Assembly (NCBI GenBank): GCA_027489105.1
Contig: JAIYAJ010000582.1
Span: 1-13,602, forward strand
Source of the DNA: Zymomonas sp.
GTDB taxonomy: Bacteria; Pseudomonadota; Alphaproteobacteria; Sphingomonadales; Sphingomonadaceae
Length of the DNA: 13,602 nucleotides
Direction of reading: 5' to 3'
Below, piece after piece: positions 1 to 7,704 of the stretch. A model generated the notes under the pieces. That model was not told where the DNA came from. It saw only the letters and a program-made list of their open reading frames with translations, and made no database searches. Position 1 is the first letter of the stretch; each line of letters starts with the position of its first letter. The translations under genes and the position numbers were made by a program.

Positions 1-1
1 G

Positions 2-2770
2 ATCCCGACCGCCCAGTGCATGAACTGCCACATGCACCAGCCCAACATCTTCCTGAACAGCTACCTCGGCTACACGATGTGGGATTATGAGTCCGACGCG
101 CCGCTGATGTGGCCCGAGAAGCAGAAGAACCCGACGATCGCCGAGCGCCATGCCGTGCAGGAACGCAACCCTGAGGCCGCCGCTGCGATCGGCAAATGGG
201 GCGATCTTGATTTCCTGCGTAACGTCTATGACGATGTGAACCCGAAGGCGAAGGACACCCAGTTCGCCGACTATCACGGCCATGGCTGGAACTTCCGCGC
301 GATCTACAAGCGCGATCGCGAAGGCAATCTGCTCGATGCCGACGGCAAGATCGTGTCGCCCGACGACCCCGAGAAGTTCCGCAAGAATGGCACCGGCATG
401 TTCGCCGAAATCGGCGAGCAGAAGGGCAAGGCGGTCCACATGATGGACATCCACGCCGAGAAGGGCATGCAGTGCGCCGACTGCCACTTCGCACAGGACA
501 GCCATGGCAATGGCCTGATCTATGGCGAGGTCGCCAATGCGGTCGAGATCGGCTGCAAGGACTGCCACGGCACGCCGGATGCTTTCCCGACGCTGCGCAC
601 TTCGGGTCCGGCGGCGCCTCCGGGAGGCACCGACCTGTCACTTCTGCGCAACCAGGATGGCAAACGCCGCTTCGAATGGACCGTCGACGCCAAGGGCGAG
701 CGGGTCCTGATCCAGCGGTCGATCGTCGATCCCAAACTCGAGTGGAAAGTGTCGCTCGTCCGTGAGTCCGTCGACCGGTCGAGCGCCTATTTCAATCCCC
801 TCGCTGCCCGGTCGAAGCTGATGGGCAAGGCGGGCGTCGAGACCGGCAAGTTCAGCTGGGGCCCCGGCATCGCGCCCGAGGACCGCGCGCACAATGCCGA
901 CAACATGGCCTGCTTTACCTGCCACCTGTCGTGGACGACGTCATGCGGCGGCTGCCACCTGCCGATCGAAGCCAACTGGAAGACGACGACGCACAAATAT
1001 GACGGGGTCGAGACGCGCAACTTCGCGACCTACAACCCGCAGGTCGCGCGCGACGAGATGTTCCAGCTCGGCATCCACCAGACCACCAAGGGCAATATCA
1101 TCGCCCCGATCCGGTCCACCTCGGCGCTGGTGCTGTCCTCGACCAACCTCAACCGCGAGCGGATCTACATCCAGCAGCCGCCAATCTCCTCGGCCGGCTA
1201 TTCGAGCCAGGCCTTCGCGCCGCACTTCCCGCACACGGTCCGCAAGACCGAGACGAAGCGCTGCACCGACTGCCACCTGTCGCAGGAAGACGACAACAAC
1301 GCGATCATGGCGCAGCTCAATCTGCTGGGGACGAACTTCGTCAACTTCGTCGGCATGAACGCCTGGACCGGCCTGGAAAAGGGCATCGAGGCGATCCGCG
1401 TGACCGAGTGGAGCGAGCCGCAGGCGGTGATCGGCTCCTATCTGCACAAATATGCCTATCCCGATTGGTACAAGCAGCATCTGTCGCACGATCGCGAGCT
1501 GATCGAATGGGTGCGCGGCACGCGCTTCGGCAAGAAGCTGTCGGGTGAGCCCGACGCCGTCGAGGAGTTCGCCAACACCCATCACCCGACCAATGGCGCG
1601 GCCCGCTGCGTCCAGCTGCGCGGCGAATATTTCTTCGTCGCCGAAGGCAAGGGCGGCTTCCGCGTCTATGACGTCGCCTCGATCGCCAACAAGGGCACCT
1701 CGCAGCGCATCCTGACGGCGCCCTTCTCGCCGCTCGGCCACGACACGCACGTCGCGAGCAACAACGCGACCTGCATGGCGCTGCCGACCGGCCAGCCGAT
1801 CTCGACCGAGCGCAACGATCACATCGTCAAATATTATCCCGAGAACCAGGAACAGAAGATGGGCGAGATCTATCGCTACGCCTTCGTCACGGACTCGGTG
1901 GAAGGGCTGATCGTCGTCAATGTCGAGACGCTGGCCGATGGCGAGCCGCGCAACAACTTCCTCAAGCGGACCGTCACCTGGAACGCCAACAATGTGCTGG
2001 CGGGCGCCCGCCACATCACCCTTGGCGGCAACTATGCCTATATCACGGCCAATGTCGGTCTGGTCGTCGTCGACCTGAACGATCCGAAGGCGCCGAAGCT
2101 GGCCGCAACGATCCCGCTGCGCGACGCCCGCGCCTCGGCGCTGCAGTTCCGCTATCTGTGGGTGACCACCGCCGACGGCCTGCAGCTGATCGACGTAACC
2201 CATCTCGACCGCCCTGTGCTGGTGCCCGAGGCGACCGTGCCGCTGGCGAACGCGCAGCGCGTCTATCTCGCGCGGACCTATGCCTATGTCGCCGCGAAGC
2301 AGGACGGTCTGGTGATCGTCGACATCACCCGGCCGCTGAAGCCGAAGCTCTATCAGAAGGTGACCTTCGACGGCCGGCTGAACGATGCGGAGGACGTGAT
2401 CGTCGGTACCACCAATGCCTCGCTGTTCGCCTATGTCGCGGACGGCCGGAACGGGTTGAAGGTGATCCAGTTGACCTCGCCCGACAGCCAGCCCAATTTC
2501 TACGGCTTCTCGCCCGCGCCGAAGCCCGAGCTGATTGCCTGGGCGAAGACGCCTACGCCGGCGCTGTCGCTGTCCAAGGGCCTCGACCGCGACCGTGGCG
2601 TCGACGAGAGCGGCAACCAGATCGCGATCTTCGGCCGCGTCGGTTCGCGTCCGTTCAAGCGTAACGAGATGGAGAAGCTCTATCTCAACTCGCGGGGCAT
2701 GCCGTGGAAGGTCAGCGACGTGGCCGACCTCAACGATTATGTCCCGAACCGGACGCTGGCGAAGCGCTGA
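2..2770 (+). CDS. Multihaem c-type cytochrome with C-terminal LVIVD-repeat propeller (5'-truncated)
   Basis: The reading frame is open from the first bases of the window to TGA at 2768-2770, so the N-terminus and any signal peptide are missing; 922 codons are visible. Six CXXCH haem c sites are present: CMNCH (17-31), CADCH (473-487), CKDCH (554-568), CFTCH (911-925), CGGCH (944-958) and CTDCH (1262-1276). Extra histidines nearby (MDIH, THKY, HFPH) could be distal haem ligands. From about base 1620 to 2500 the protein changes to beta-propeller-like repeats of the LVIVD type, such as GFRVYDV, GLIVVNV, GLVVVDL, GLQLIDV, GLVIVDI and GLKVIQL, several followed by D-P or R-P turns. Haem attachment requires export, so the protein should act in the periplasm or at the cell surface, moving electrons. 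The redox partner and substrate are unknown. The ATG at base 20 lies inside the first haem motif and is not the start. Family assignment is confident; physiological role is not. Confidence 0.9.
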   Translation: MPTAQCMNCHMHQPNIFLNSYLGYTMWDYESDAPLMWPEKQKNPTIAERHAVQERNPEAAAAIGKWGDLDFLRNVYDDVNPKAKDTQFADYHGHGWNFRAIYKRDREGNLLDADGKIVSPDDPEKFRKNGTGMFAEIGEQKGKAVHMMDIHAEKGMQCADCHFAQDSHGNGLIYGEVANAVEIGCKDCHGTPDAFPTLRTSGPAAPPGGTDLSLLRNQDGKRRFEWTVDAKGERVLIQRSIVDPKLEWKVSLVRESVDRSSAYFNPLAARSKLMGKAGVETGKFSWGPGIAPEDRAHNADNMACFTCHLSWTTSCGGCHLPIEANWKTTTHKYDGVETRNFATYNPQVARDEMFQLGIHQTTKGNIIAPIRSTSALVLSSTNLNRERIYIQQPPISSAGYSSQAFAPHFPHTVRKTETKRCTDCHLSQEDDNNAIMAQLNLLGTNFVNFVGMNAWTGLEKGIEAIRVTEWSEPQAVIGSYLHKYAYPDWYKQHLSHDRELIEWVRGTRFGKKLSGEPDAVEEFANTHHPTNGAARCVQLRGEYFFVAEGKGGFRVYDVASIANKGTSQRILTAPFSPLGHDTHVASNNATCMALPTGQPISTERNDHIVKYYPENQEQKMGEIYRYAFVTDSVEGLIVVNVETLADGEPRNNFLKRTVTWNANNVLAGARHITLGGNYAYITANVGLVVVDLNDPKAPKLAATIPLRDARASALQFRYLWVTTADGLQLIDVTHLDRPVLVPEATVPLANAQRVYLARTYAYVAAKQDGLVIVDITRPLKPKLYQKVTFDGRLNDAEDVIVGTTNASLFAYVADGRNGLKVIQLTSPDSQPNFYGFSPAPKPELIAWAKTPTPALSLSKGLDRDRGVDESGNQIAIFGRVGSRPFKRNEMEKLYLNSRGMPWKVSDVADLNDYVPNRTLAKR

Positions 2771-2780
2771 TCGAACGACA

Positions 2781-2809
2781 GCCTTCCCCGCTACCTGCCG
2801 GGGTCAGGC
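2781..2809. terminator. Candidate bidirectional terminator hairpin between convergent genes
   Basis: The arms GCCT (2781-2784) plus CCCCG (2786-2790) pair with CGGGG (2799-2803) plus AGGC (2806-2809). The loop is 8 nt and there is a small internal loop (T2785 opposite T2804-C2805). The hairpin sits between the cytochrome stop and the end of xerC and includes the xerC stop codon. No T-run follows on either strand, so intrinsic termination is uncertain. Confidence 0.35.
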
Positions 2810-3739
2810 GCGGGGATGGGCGTTGCGATAGACGTCCATCAGATGCGCGGTATCGACGCCGGTGTAGACCTGCGTCGACGACAGGCTGGCATGGCCGAGC
2901 AGTTCCTGAAGCGAGCGGAGATCGGCACCGCGCCCGAGGAGATGGGTCGCAAAGCTGTGCCGCAACGCATGGGGCGTCGTGCGGTCATCGAGACCCAGCC
3001 GCACCCGCGCCGCGCGCACGGCCTTCCGGATCAGTTCGGGCGCGAGCGCCCCGCCCCGCGCGCCTCTGAACAGCGGCTCGTCGCGTGATGTGCCGTAGGG
3101 GCAGAGCCTAACATAAAGCTCCACCGCCTCCCGAACCGGCGGCAGCATCGGCACTACGCGCGTCTTGCCGCGCTTGCCGGTGACCTGCATCGTCTCGCCG
3201 AGCGGCAGGATCGCACCGGTCAAACCCACTGCCTCGCCGATGCGCAGGCCCGCGCCGTAGAGAAGCAGCAGCACGGCCTGATCACGCGCAGAGATCCACG
3301 GCGCGCTGGCGGACTCGGCGGCATCGTCGACGATATCCTGCACATCGCCCGGCGCGACCGGCCGGGGCAGCCCCTTCTTCGTCCTCGGGCCGCGGATGTT
3401 CACCCGCTTCGGCACACCCGATGCCTCGCCCGCATAAGTCAGGAACGCGCGGACGGCCGAAAGCTCGCGCGCGGCCGAGATATTGGCGAGCCCACCGGAT
3501 CGGCGTTCGGCCAGAAAGGCGCGCAGGTCGCCCCGCTCGATCGCGGTGAGCGCGGCGGCATCGACCGGTCGCCCCAGATGCTGCCCAAGGAAGCCGACCA
3601 GACGATGCGCGGTCGCGACATAGGCGCGCACCGTATGCGCCGAGCGCCGCCGGTCGCGCAGCAGATGCTCGCCCCATTGCGCAGCCAGAAGCCGCGCGGG
3701 ATGATCGTCCAGGTGAAGCGTCTGCATGGCGCCGAGCAT
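2804..3739 (-). CDS. xerC: Site-specific tyrosine recombinase XerC
   Basis: A 311-residue tyrosine recombinase. With XerD it resolves chromosome dimers by strand exchange at dif near the replication terminus. The N-terminal SAM-like DNA-binding (core-binding) domain spans about residues 10-110 and the catalytic domain about 125-305. Catalytic residues are visible: R166 (GAGLRIGEA), K189 (VTGKRGKTR), H257 and R260 (HALRHSF), H283 (LLGHASL) and nucleophile Y292 (STQVYTG). The ending VDTAHLMDVYRNAHPRA is typical of XerC/XerD rather than of phage or integron integrases. ATG at 3739 is chosen because GGAG lies 8 nt upstream; an in-frame ATG at 3727 is the alternative. It starts 16 nt after the DUF484 stop, and this pair is a conserved neighbourhood, so the two are probably cotranscribed. 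XerC is favoured over XerD because of the DUF484 linkage. Confidence 0.93.
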   Translation of the reverse strand: MLGAMQTLHLDDHPARLLAAQWGEHLLRDRRRSAHTVRAYVATAHRLVGFLGQHLGRPVDAAALTAIERGDLRAFLAERRSGGLANISAARELSAVRAFLTYAGEASGVPKRVNIRGPRTKKGLPRPVAPGDVQDIVDDAAESASAPWISARDQAVLLLLYGAGLRIGEAVGLTGAILPLGETMQVTGKRGKTRVVPMLPPVREAVELYVRLCPYGTSRDEPLFRGARGGALAPELIRKAVRAARVRLGLDDRTTPHALRHSFATHLLGRGADLRSLQELLGHASLSSTQVYTGVDTAHLMDVYRNAHPRA

Positions 3740-3755
3740 AGGCCCGGCTCCGGCG

Positions 3756-4316
3756 TCAGGGAAGCAGCCAGCGCAGGACGAGACGGGACAGCATCGCCCC
3801 GAGGAAACTCAGCAGTTCGGAACCGGCCCGGTTATCGAACCCCATGGGTCGGCGCTGTCCAAGCATGAGAATCCCACCAGGCAAAGGCCCTTCGCCCGGC
3901 AGCCTGATCAGCGCTTCGGCACGAATGAGTTCGGAGGCCGGTCCGAACAGCGGATGGCCTCGATCGACCCCGCGCATCACGACCGCATCGACGCCTTCAA
4001 TCGAGCGTTCGACGAGCCGCCGTTCGACGAACTGGACGCCCGAGGCATCCGCCCGAAGACCGCCCTCATCGACGAACAGAGCCATCGAAACGGCATCGAG
4101 GCCCAATATATCGGGCCACATCTGCGTCACGATGTGGATCATGTGATCGAGGCTCTCCGCCTCGGTCGCCGCCAGCACGGCTGCGTGGATCGAGGAGACC
4201 GCGCCCGAATGGCCGCGAGCGAAGGCGATGAGGTCCTGATTGGCCTCTTCGACCTCGGCAACCCGCCTCTTTAGCGACGCCATAGCGCCGACTTCGAAGT
4301 CGATCACGCTTCCCAT
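3756..4316 (-). CDS. DUF484 family protein (GAF-like)
   Basis: A 186-residue DUF484 protein. A short helical, probably coiled-coil segment (about residues 14-36, SLKRRVAEVEEANQDLI) precedes a GAF-like domain (about 38-183). The family is usually found directly upstream of xerC, as here. Its biochemical function is not established; GAF-like folds often bind small ligands or mediate dimerisation. No catalytic output domain is visible. The start at 4316 (MGSVIDFEVGA) fits the usual N-terminus of the family, but no good Shine-Dalgarno sequence precedes it. The promoter is probably in the 88-base gap upstream, which contains a TAACC-N6-GGTTA inverted repeat close to the start. Confidence 0.85.
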   Translation of the reverse strand: MGSVIDFEVGAMASLKRRVAEVEEANQDLIAFARGHSGAVSSIHAAVLAATEAESLDHMIHIVTQMWPDILGLDAVSMALFVDEGGLRADASGVQFVERRLVERSIEGVDAVVMRGVDRGHPLFGPASELIRAEALIRLPGEGPLPGGILMLGQRRPMGFDNRAGSELLSFLGAMLSRLVLRWLLP

Positions 4317-4326
4317 GCCGGCAGTC

Positions 4327-4344
4327 TAACCGACAATGGTTAAC
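4327..4344. promoter_or_regulatory. Inverted repeat TAACC-N6-GGTTA upstream of the DUF484 gene
   Basis: TAACC (4327-4331) and GGTTA (4338-4342) form a 5-bp inverted repeat with a 6-nt spacer, 10-26 nt upstream of the DUF484 start codon. On the minus strand the segment reads GTTAACCAT, which resembles a half-site of the alphaproteobacterial cell-cycle regulator CtrA (TTAA-type). A second correctly spaced TTAA box is absent, so a CtrA site is only a possibility. The rest of the 4317-4404 gap shows no recognisable -35/-10 pair. Confidence 0.25.
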
Positions 4345-4404
4345 GCACAATGGCGATGGCGCTGATTCCCATGTCCGTAAGGGAAAATTGACTGAAACAG
4401 CCGA

Positions 4405-4701
4405 TCAATGGCCGGCCTTCTGCTGCTCCCACTGCCGGAATTTCTGAGCCAGGCAGCCACTCGCTCCTCCTGCGCCCGAGGCCGAACAGGAGCCTATGCC
4501 GCTCGCCCCCGAGTCCAGCAGGCGATGCCGTTCGCGCGACACCCCTTCGACCCCCATGTCGGAAAAATCGAAGCCTGGATCGCGCAAGCTCTCGGGAATG
4601 CGATAGCGTTCGCTCCCCTGCCCGCGCCGACAGACCACTATCTCTCCGTTCTTGCCGCGCTGGCAGTCGGTCGCGGCGGCGATGGCCTTGTCGAGCGGCA
4701 T
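4405..4701 (-). CDS. Small exported sphingomonad protein (EIVVC motif), function unknown
   Basis: From ATG at 4701 this is 98 residues. It carries the segment C-QRGKNGEIVVC-RRG followed by SERYRIPESLRDPGF. The EIVVC/RYRIP pattern recurs in many small exported sphingomonad proteins of unknown function, and the paired cysteines could form a disulfide. The C-terminus CLAQKFRQWEQQ is also reminiscent of that group. The frame stays open upstream of 4701 and encodes [14 protein letters not shown], which looks like a signal-peptide core. No ATG, GTG or TTG lies in frame up to about 4825, but a CTG at 4743-4741 overlaps the stop codon of the upstream aldolase gene (CTGA). The true protein may therefore be 112 residues (4405-4743) with a CTG start and a signal peptide. 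Existence as a gene is likely; start and function are uncertain. Confidence 0.65.
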   Translation of the reverse strand: MPLDKAIAAATDCQRGKNGEIVVCRRGQGSERYRIPESLRDPGFDFSDMGVEGVSRERHRLLDSGASGIGSCSASGAGGASGCLAQKFRQWEQQKAGH

Positions 4702-4739
4702 CGCCGCCGGCGCGTCCGCAAGCAGGAGGAGCAGAGGGA

Positions 4740-5393
4740 TCAGAGGATGCTCTGTCCGGTTTTGGCCCAGTCGGCCATGAAGCCCTGAATGCCCTTCTCG
4801 GTCAGCGGATGATTGAACAGCGCGCGGATGACCGAGGCCGGCGCGGTCATCACATCGGCGCCGATCTTGGCAGCCTCGAGCACATGCACCGGATGGCGGA
4901 CGCTGGCGACGAGGATCTCGGTCCCGAAGTCGTAATTGTCATAGATCTGGCGGATGTCTGCGATCAGCTGCATGCCGTCGAAACCGATATCGTCATGGCG
5001 TCCGACGAAAGGCGAGATGAACGCCGCGCCGGCTTTGCCCGCGAGCAGCGCCTGATTGGCCGAGAAACAGAGCGTGACGTTGACCATGGTGCCGTCGTCC
5101 GACAGCGCCTTGCAGGTCTTGAGGCCGTCGATCGTCAGCGGCACCTTGATGCAGACATTGTCGGCGATCTTCCGCAGGACCTCGGCTTCCTTCATCATCG
5201 TCGCATGGTCGAGCGCGACGACCTCGGCCGACACCGGACCGTCGACGATCTTGCAGATCTCGGCGATGACGTCGACGAACTGCTTGCCCGACTTGGCGAT
5301 CAGCGAGGGGTTGGTGGTGACGCCATCGAGCAGTCCGGTGGCGGCCATTTCGGCGATGTCGGCGGTGTCGGCGGTATCGATGAAGAACTTCAT
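4740..5393 (-). CDS. tal: Transaldolase, small FSA/TalC-type
   Basis: A 217-residue TIM-barrel aldolase of the small transaldolase / fructose-6-phosphate aldolase group, cytoplasmic. It would transfer dihydroxyacetone units between sugar phosphates in the non-oxidative pentose phosphate pathway through a Schiff-base lysine. Visible motifs: D6 in [12 protein letters not shown] (26-30), catalytic K83 in CIKVPLT, SANQA (111-115) and SPFVGR (127-132). Glu57 (VSAEV) and Phe129 occupy the positions where E. coli FSA has Gln and Tyr. Because Glu and Phe are the transaldolase residues there, transaldolase activity is more likely than FSA activity. The ATG at 5393 has AAAGGGA 9 nt upstream. The downstream small exported protein may overlap its stop codon. 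It is divergent from priA. Confidence 0.9.
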   Translation of the reverse strand: MKFFIDTADTADIAEMAATGLLDGVTTNPSLIAKSGKQFVDVIAEICKIVDGPVSAEVVALDHATMMKEAEVLRKIADNVCIKVPLTIDGLKTCKALSDDGTMVNVTLCFSANQALLAGKAGAAFISPFVGRHDDIGFDGMQLIADIRQIYDNYDFGTEILVASVRHPVHVLEAAKIGADVMTAPASVIRALFNHPLTEKGIQGFMADWAKTGQSIL

Positions 5394-5411
5394 GAAACGG
5401 GATCCCTTTGG

Positions 5412-5436
5412 ATAGGCGGATGTTGCCGACGCCTAT
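5412..5436. promoter_or_regulatory. 7-bp inverted repeat in the tal/priA divergent intergenic region
   Basis: ATAGGCG (5412-5418) and CGCCTAT (5430-5436) are perfect inverted repeats with an 11-nt spacer, 18 bp centre to centre. They start 19 nt upstream of the tal ATG in the 129-base divergent gap 5394-5522. The geometry suits either a dimeric-regulator operator or a 5'-leader hairpin of the tal mRNA. No convincing promoter boxes were found for either gene. Confidence 0.3.
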
Positions 5437-5522
5437 AGCGATGCGCCCCGCCGCCGCCTAGCTCTTCCCACCGTTCCGGCTTCCCATTGCAGGGCCCGCA
5501 ACACCTCCCTATCCACGCGGAC

Positions 5523-7691
5523 ATGGCCCGTGCCCATGTCCTCCTGCTCAACCCCGCCCTCGGCCCGCTCGATTATCGCGCGGACCGCGAACATGTGGTC
5601 GAACCGGGCAGCATCGTGCTGGCGCCGCTCGGCCCGCGCCAGCTGATCGGGGTCGTGTGGGAAGAGGAAAGCCTGCCCTCGCACGACCAGGTCGGCGACA
5701 ATCGCCTGCGACCGCTGCTCGGCGTCTATGACGTACCGCCGATCGCAGCACCGCTGCGCCGGCTGATCGAGTGGACGTCGGACTATTATCTGGCGCCGCC
5801 CGGCGCGGTGCTGCGCATGGCGCTGCCGTCGTCCAGCGCGCTCGACGGGGCTCGGACGATCACCGAATATCGCGCGACCGGCGAGCGGCCCGACCGGATG
5901 ACGCCGCAGCGCGAACAGGCGCTCGACCGCATCGGTCAGCGGCAGGGGCTGATCCGCGAACTGGCCACCATCGCCGATGTGTCTGATGCGGTGATACGCG
6001 GCCTCGTCAAGACCGGCGCGATCGAGGCGGTCGAGGTATCGATCGATACGCCCTGGCCCGTACCCGACCCGGACCACGCTCCGCCGCATCTGTCCGACGA
6101 ACAGCAGCTGGCGGCGGGTACGCTGTCCGACGCCGTGATCACGGAGGACTTCCACCCCTTCCTGCTCGACGGCATTACCGGCTCGGGCAAGACCGAGGTC
6201 TATTTCGAAGCAATCGCCGCCGCGCTGCGCCAGGACCGGCAGACGCTGGTCCTGCTGCCCGAGATCGCGCTGACCGAGCCCTTCCTCAAGCGGTTCGAGG
6301 CGCGTTTCGGCCATCTGCCGGTCGCCTGGCATAGCGAACTCCGCCAGTCGCAGCGGCGCCGTGCGTGGCGCGCCATATCGCGCGGCGAGGCGCGCGTCGT
6401 CGTCGGCGCGCGCTCGGCCTTGTTTCTGCCCTATCGCAATCTCGGACTAATCGTCGTCGACGAGGCGCATGAAACCAGCTTCAAGCAGGAGGACGGCGTT
6501 CTCTATCATGCGCGCGACGTCGCCGTGATGCGCGCCAAGCTGGAGGCGATCCCGATCGTGCTGGCCTCGGCGACACCGGCGATCGAGACGCGGCAGCAGG
6601 CCGCGATCGGGCGCTACACCGAGCTCAAGCTGACCTCGCGCCACGGCGTCGCCGAACTGCCGACGATCGAAGCGATCGACCTGCTGAGCGACCCGCCGCC
6701 ACGCGGCCGCTGGATCGCACCGTCGCTGGTGCGCGCCCTGTCGGATCGGCTCGAACGCAAGGAGCAGAGCCTGCTCTTCCTTAACCGGCGCGGCTACGCC
6801 CCGCTGACGCTGTGCCGCACCTGCGGCCACCGCTTCCAATGCCCCAATTGCACCGCCTGGATGGTCGAGCATCGCCTGCTCGGTCGATTGCAATGCCACC
6901 ATTGCGGCCATGTCATGGCGCCTCCGGCGGCATGTCCCGAGTGCAAGGACGAGGACAGCCTGGTCGCCTGCGGTCCCGGCGTCGAGCGCATCGCCGACGA
7001 GGTGAAGATGCTCTTCCCCGAAGCGCGCATCGCCATCGCCACCTCGGACACGCTCTCGACCCCCGCCAAGGCGGCCGAGTTCGTCGAGCGGATGGAGGCC
7101 GGCGACATCGACGTCGTCGTCGGGACCCAGTTGGTCACCAAAGGCTATCATTTCCCCGAGCTGACCCTCGTCGGCGTGATCGATGCCGATCTGGGCCTGT
7201 CGGGTGGCGACCTGCGCGCGGCCGAGCGCAGCTTCCAGCAGATTGCGCAGGTCGCCGGGCGCGCGGGGCGCGGCGAGAAGCCGGGCCATGTCTATATCCA
7301 GACCCATTCGCCCAAGGCGCCCGTCATCCAGGCGCTGCTGTCGGGTGACCCGCAGAGCTTCTACGATGCAGAGACGGAGGCGCGCCGGATGGCCGACGCT
7401 CCGCCCTTCGGCCGCTATGCCGCGATCATCATCTCATCGGAGAAGCTCGACGAGGCCGTCACCACCGCGCGGCTGATCGGCCGCACCTCGCCGGCCGTGG
7501 AGGGCATGCAGGTCTATGGCCCCGCCCCCGCCCCGCTGGCGATGCTGCGCGGGCGCCACCGCCAGCGCCTGCTTGTCCACGCCCGGCGCACGCTCGACGT
7601 GCAGCAGGTCATCCGCGACTGGCTGGGTAGCCTCGAATGGCCGCGTGGCGTCCGCGTGGCAGTCGACGTCGACCCCTATAGCTTCCTGTGA
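5523..7691 (+). CDS. priA: Primosomal protein N' (replication restart helicase PriA)
   Basis: A 722-residue superfamily 2 DNA helicase that recognises stalled or collapsed forks and reloads the replisome. The N-terminal 3'-end-binding domain (about 1-100, ARAHVLLLNPALGPLDYR) is followed by Walker A GITGSGKT (217-224) and the DEAH box (313-316). A Cys-rich zinc-binding insert runs from Cys431 to about 475, with four CxxC pairs (CRTC, CPNC, CHHC, CPEC). The helicase C-terminal motifs LVTKGYHFPELTLVGVIDAD and QVAGRAGRG follow. The ATG at 5523 is preferred because it gives the usual PriA N-terminus; a TTG at 5487 would add 12 unconserved residues. No strong Shine-Dalgarno sequence is visible. It is divergent from tal and is followed on the same strand by fliP after 55 nt, an unusual neighbour for priA. 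Confidence 0.96.
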   Translation: MARAHVLLLNPALGPLDYRADREHVVEPGSIVLAPLGPRQLIGVVWEEESLPSHDQVGDNRLRPLLGVYDVPPIAAPLRRLIEWTSDYYLAPPGAVLRMALPSSSALDGARTITEYRATGERPDRMTPQREQALDRIGQRQGLIRELATIADVSDAVIRGLVKTGAIEAVEVSIDTPWPVPDPDHAPPHLSDEQQLAAGTLSDAVITEDFHPFLLDGITGSGKTEVYFEAIAAALRQDRQTLVLLPEIALTEPFLKRFEARFGHLPVAWHSELRQSQRRRAWRAISRGEARVVVGARSALFLPYRNLGLIVVDEAHETSFKQEDGVLYHARDVAVMRAKLEAIPIVLASATPAIETRQQAAIGRYTELKLTSRHGVAELPTIEAIDLLSDPPPRGRWIAPSLVRALSDRLERKEQSLLFLNRRGYAPLTLCRTCGHRFQCPNCTAWMVEHRLLGRLQCHHCGHVMAPPAACPECKDEDSLVACGPGVERIADEVKMLFPEARIAIATSDTLSTPAKAAEFVERMEAGDIDVVVGTQLVTKGYHFPELTLVGVIDADLGLSGGDLRAAERSFQQIAQVAGRAGRGEKPGHVYIQTHSPKAPVIQALLSGDPQSFYDAETEARRMADAPPFGRYAAIIISSEKLDEAVTTARLIGRTSPAVEGMQVYGPAPAPLAMLRGRHRQRLLVHARRTLDVQQVIRDWLGSLEWPRGVRVAVDVDPYSFL

Positions 7692-7704
7692 CCGCCGACA
7701 TGGG

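Noticed and set aside
941..2203. A 420-codon minus-strand open frame opposite the cytochrome
   Set aside because: Low-complexity Arg/Asp/Val/Ala composition and full overlap with the cytochrome and its propeller repeats; a codon-bias shadow.
2557..2582. PALSLSKG segment resembling the peptide encoded by a dispersed palindromic repeat common in some bacterial genomes
   Set aside because: The DNA matches the usual repeat sequence only partly, its inverted partner is absent, and the following LDRDRGVDESGNQ reads as native protein; probably chance.
2804..3739. Possible phage or integron integrase
   Set aside because: The DUF484 partner, the length and the AHLMDVYRNAHPRA ending indicate housekeeping XerC; no attachment-site repeats or mobile genes are nearby.
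5433..6332. A 299-codon minus-strand open frame opposite the start of priA
   Set aside because: Opposite well-conserved PriA sequence, no recognisable motif; it would also occupy the divergent promoter region.
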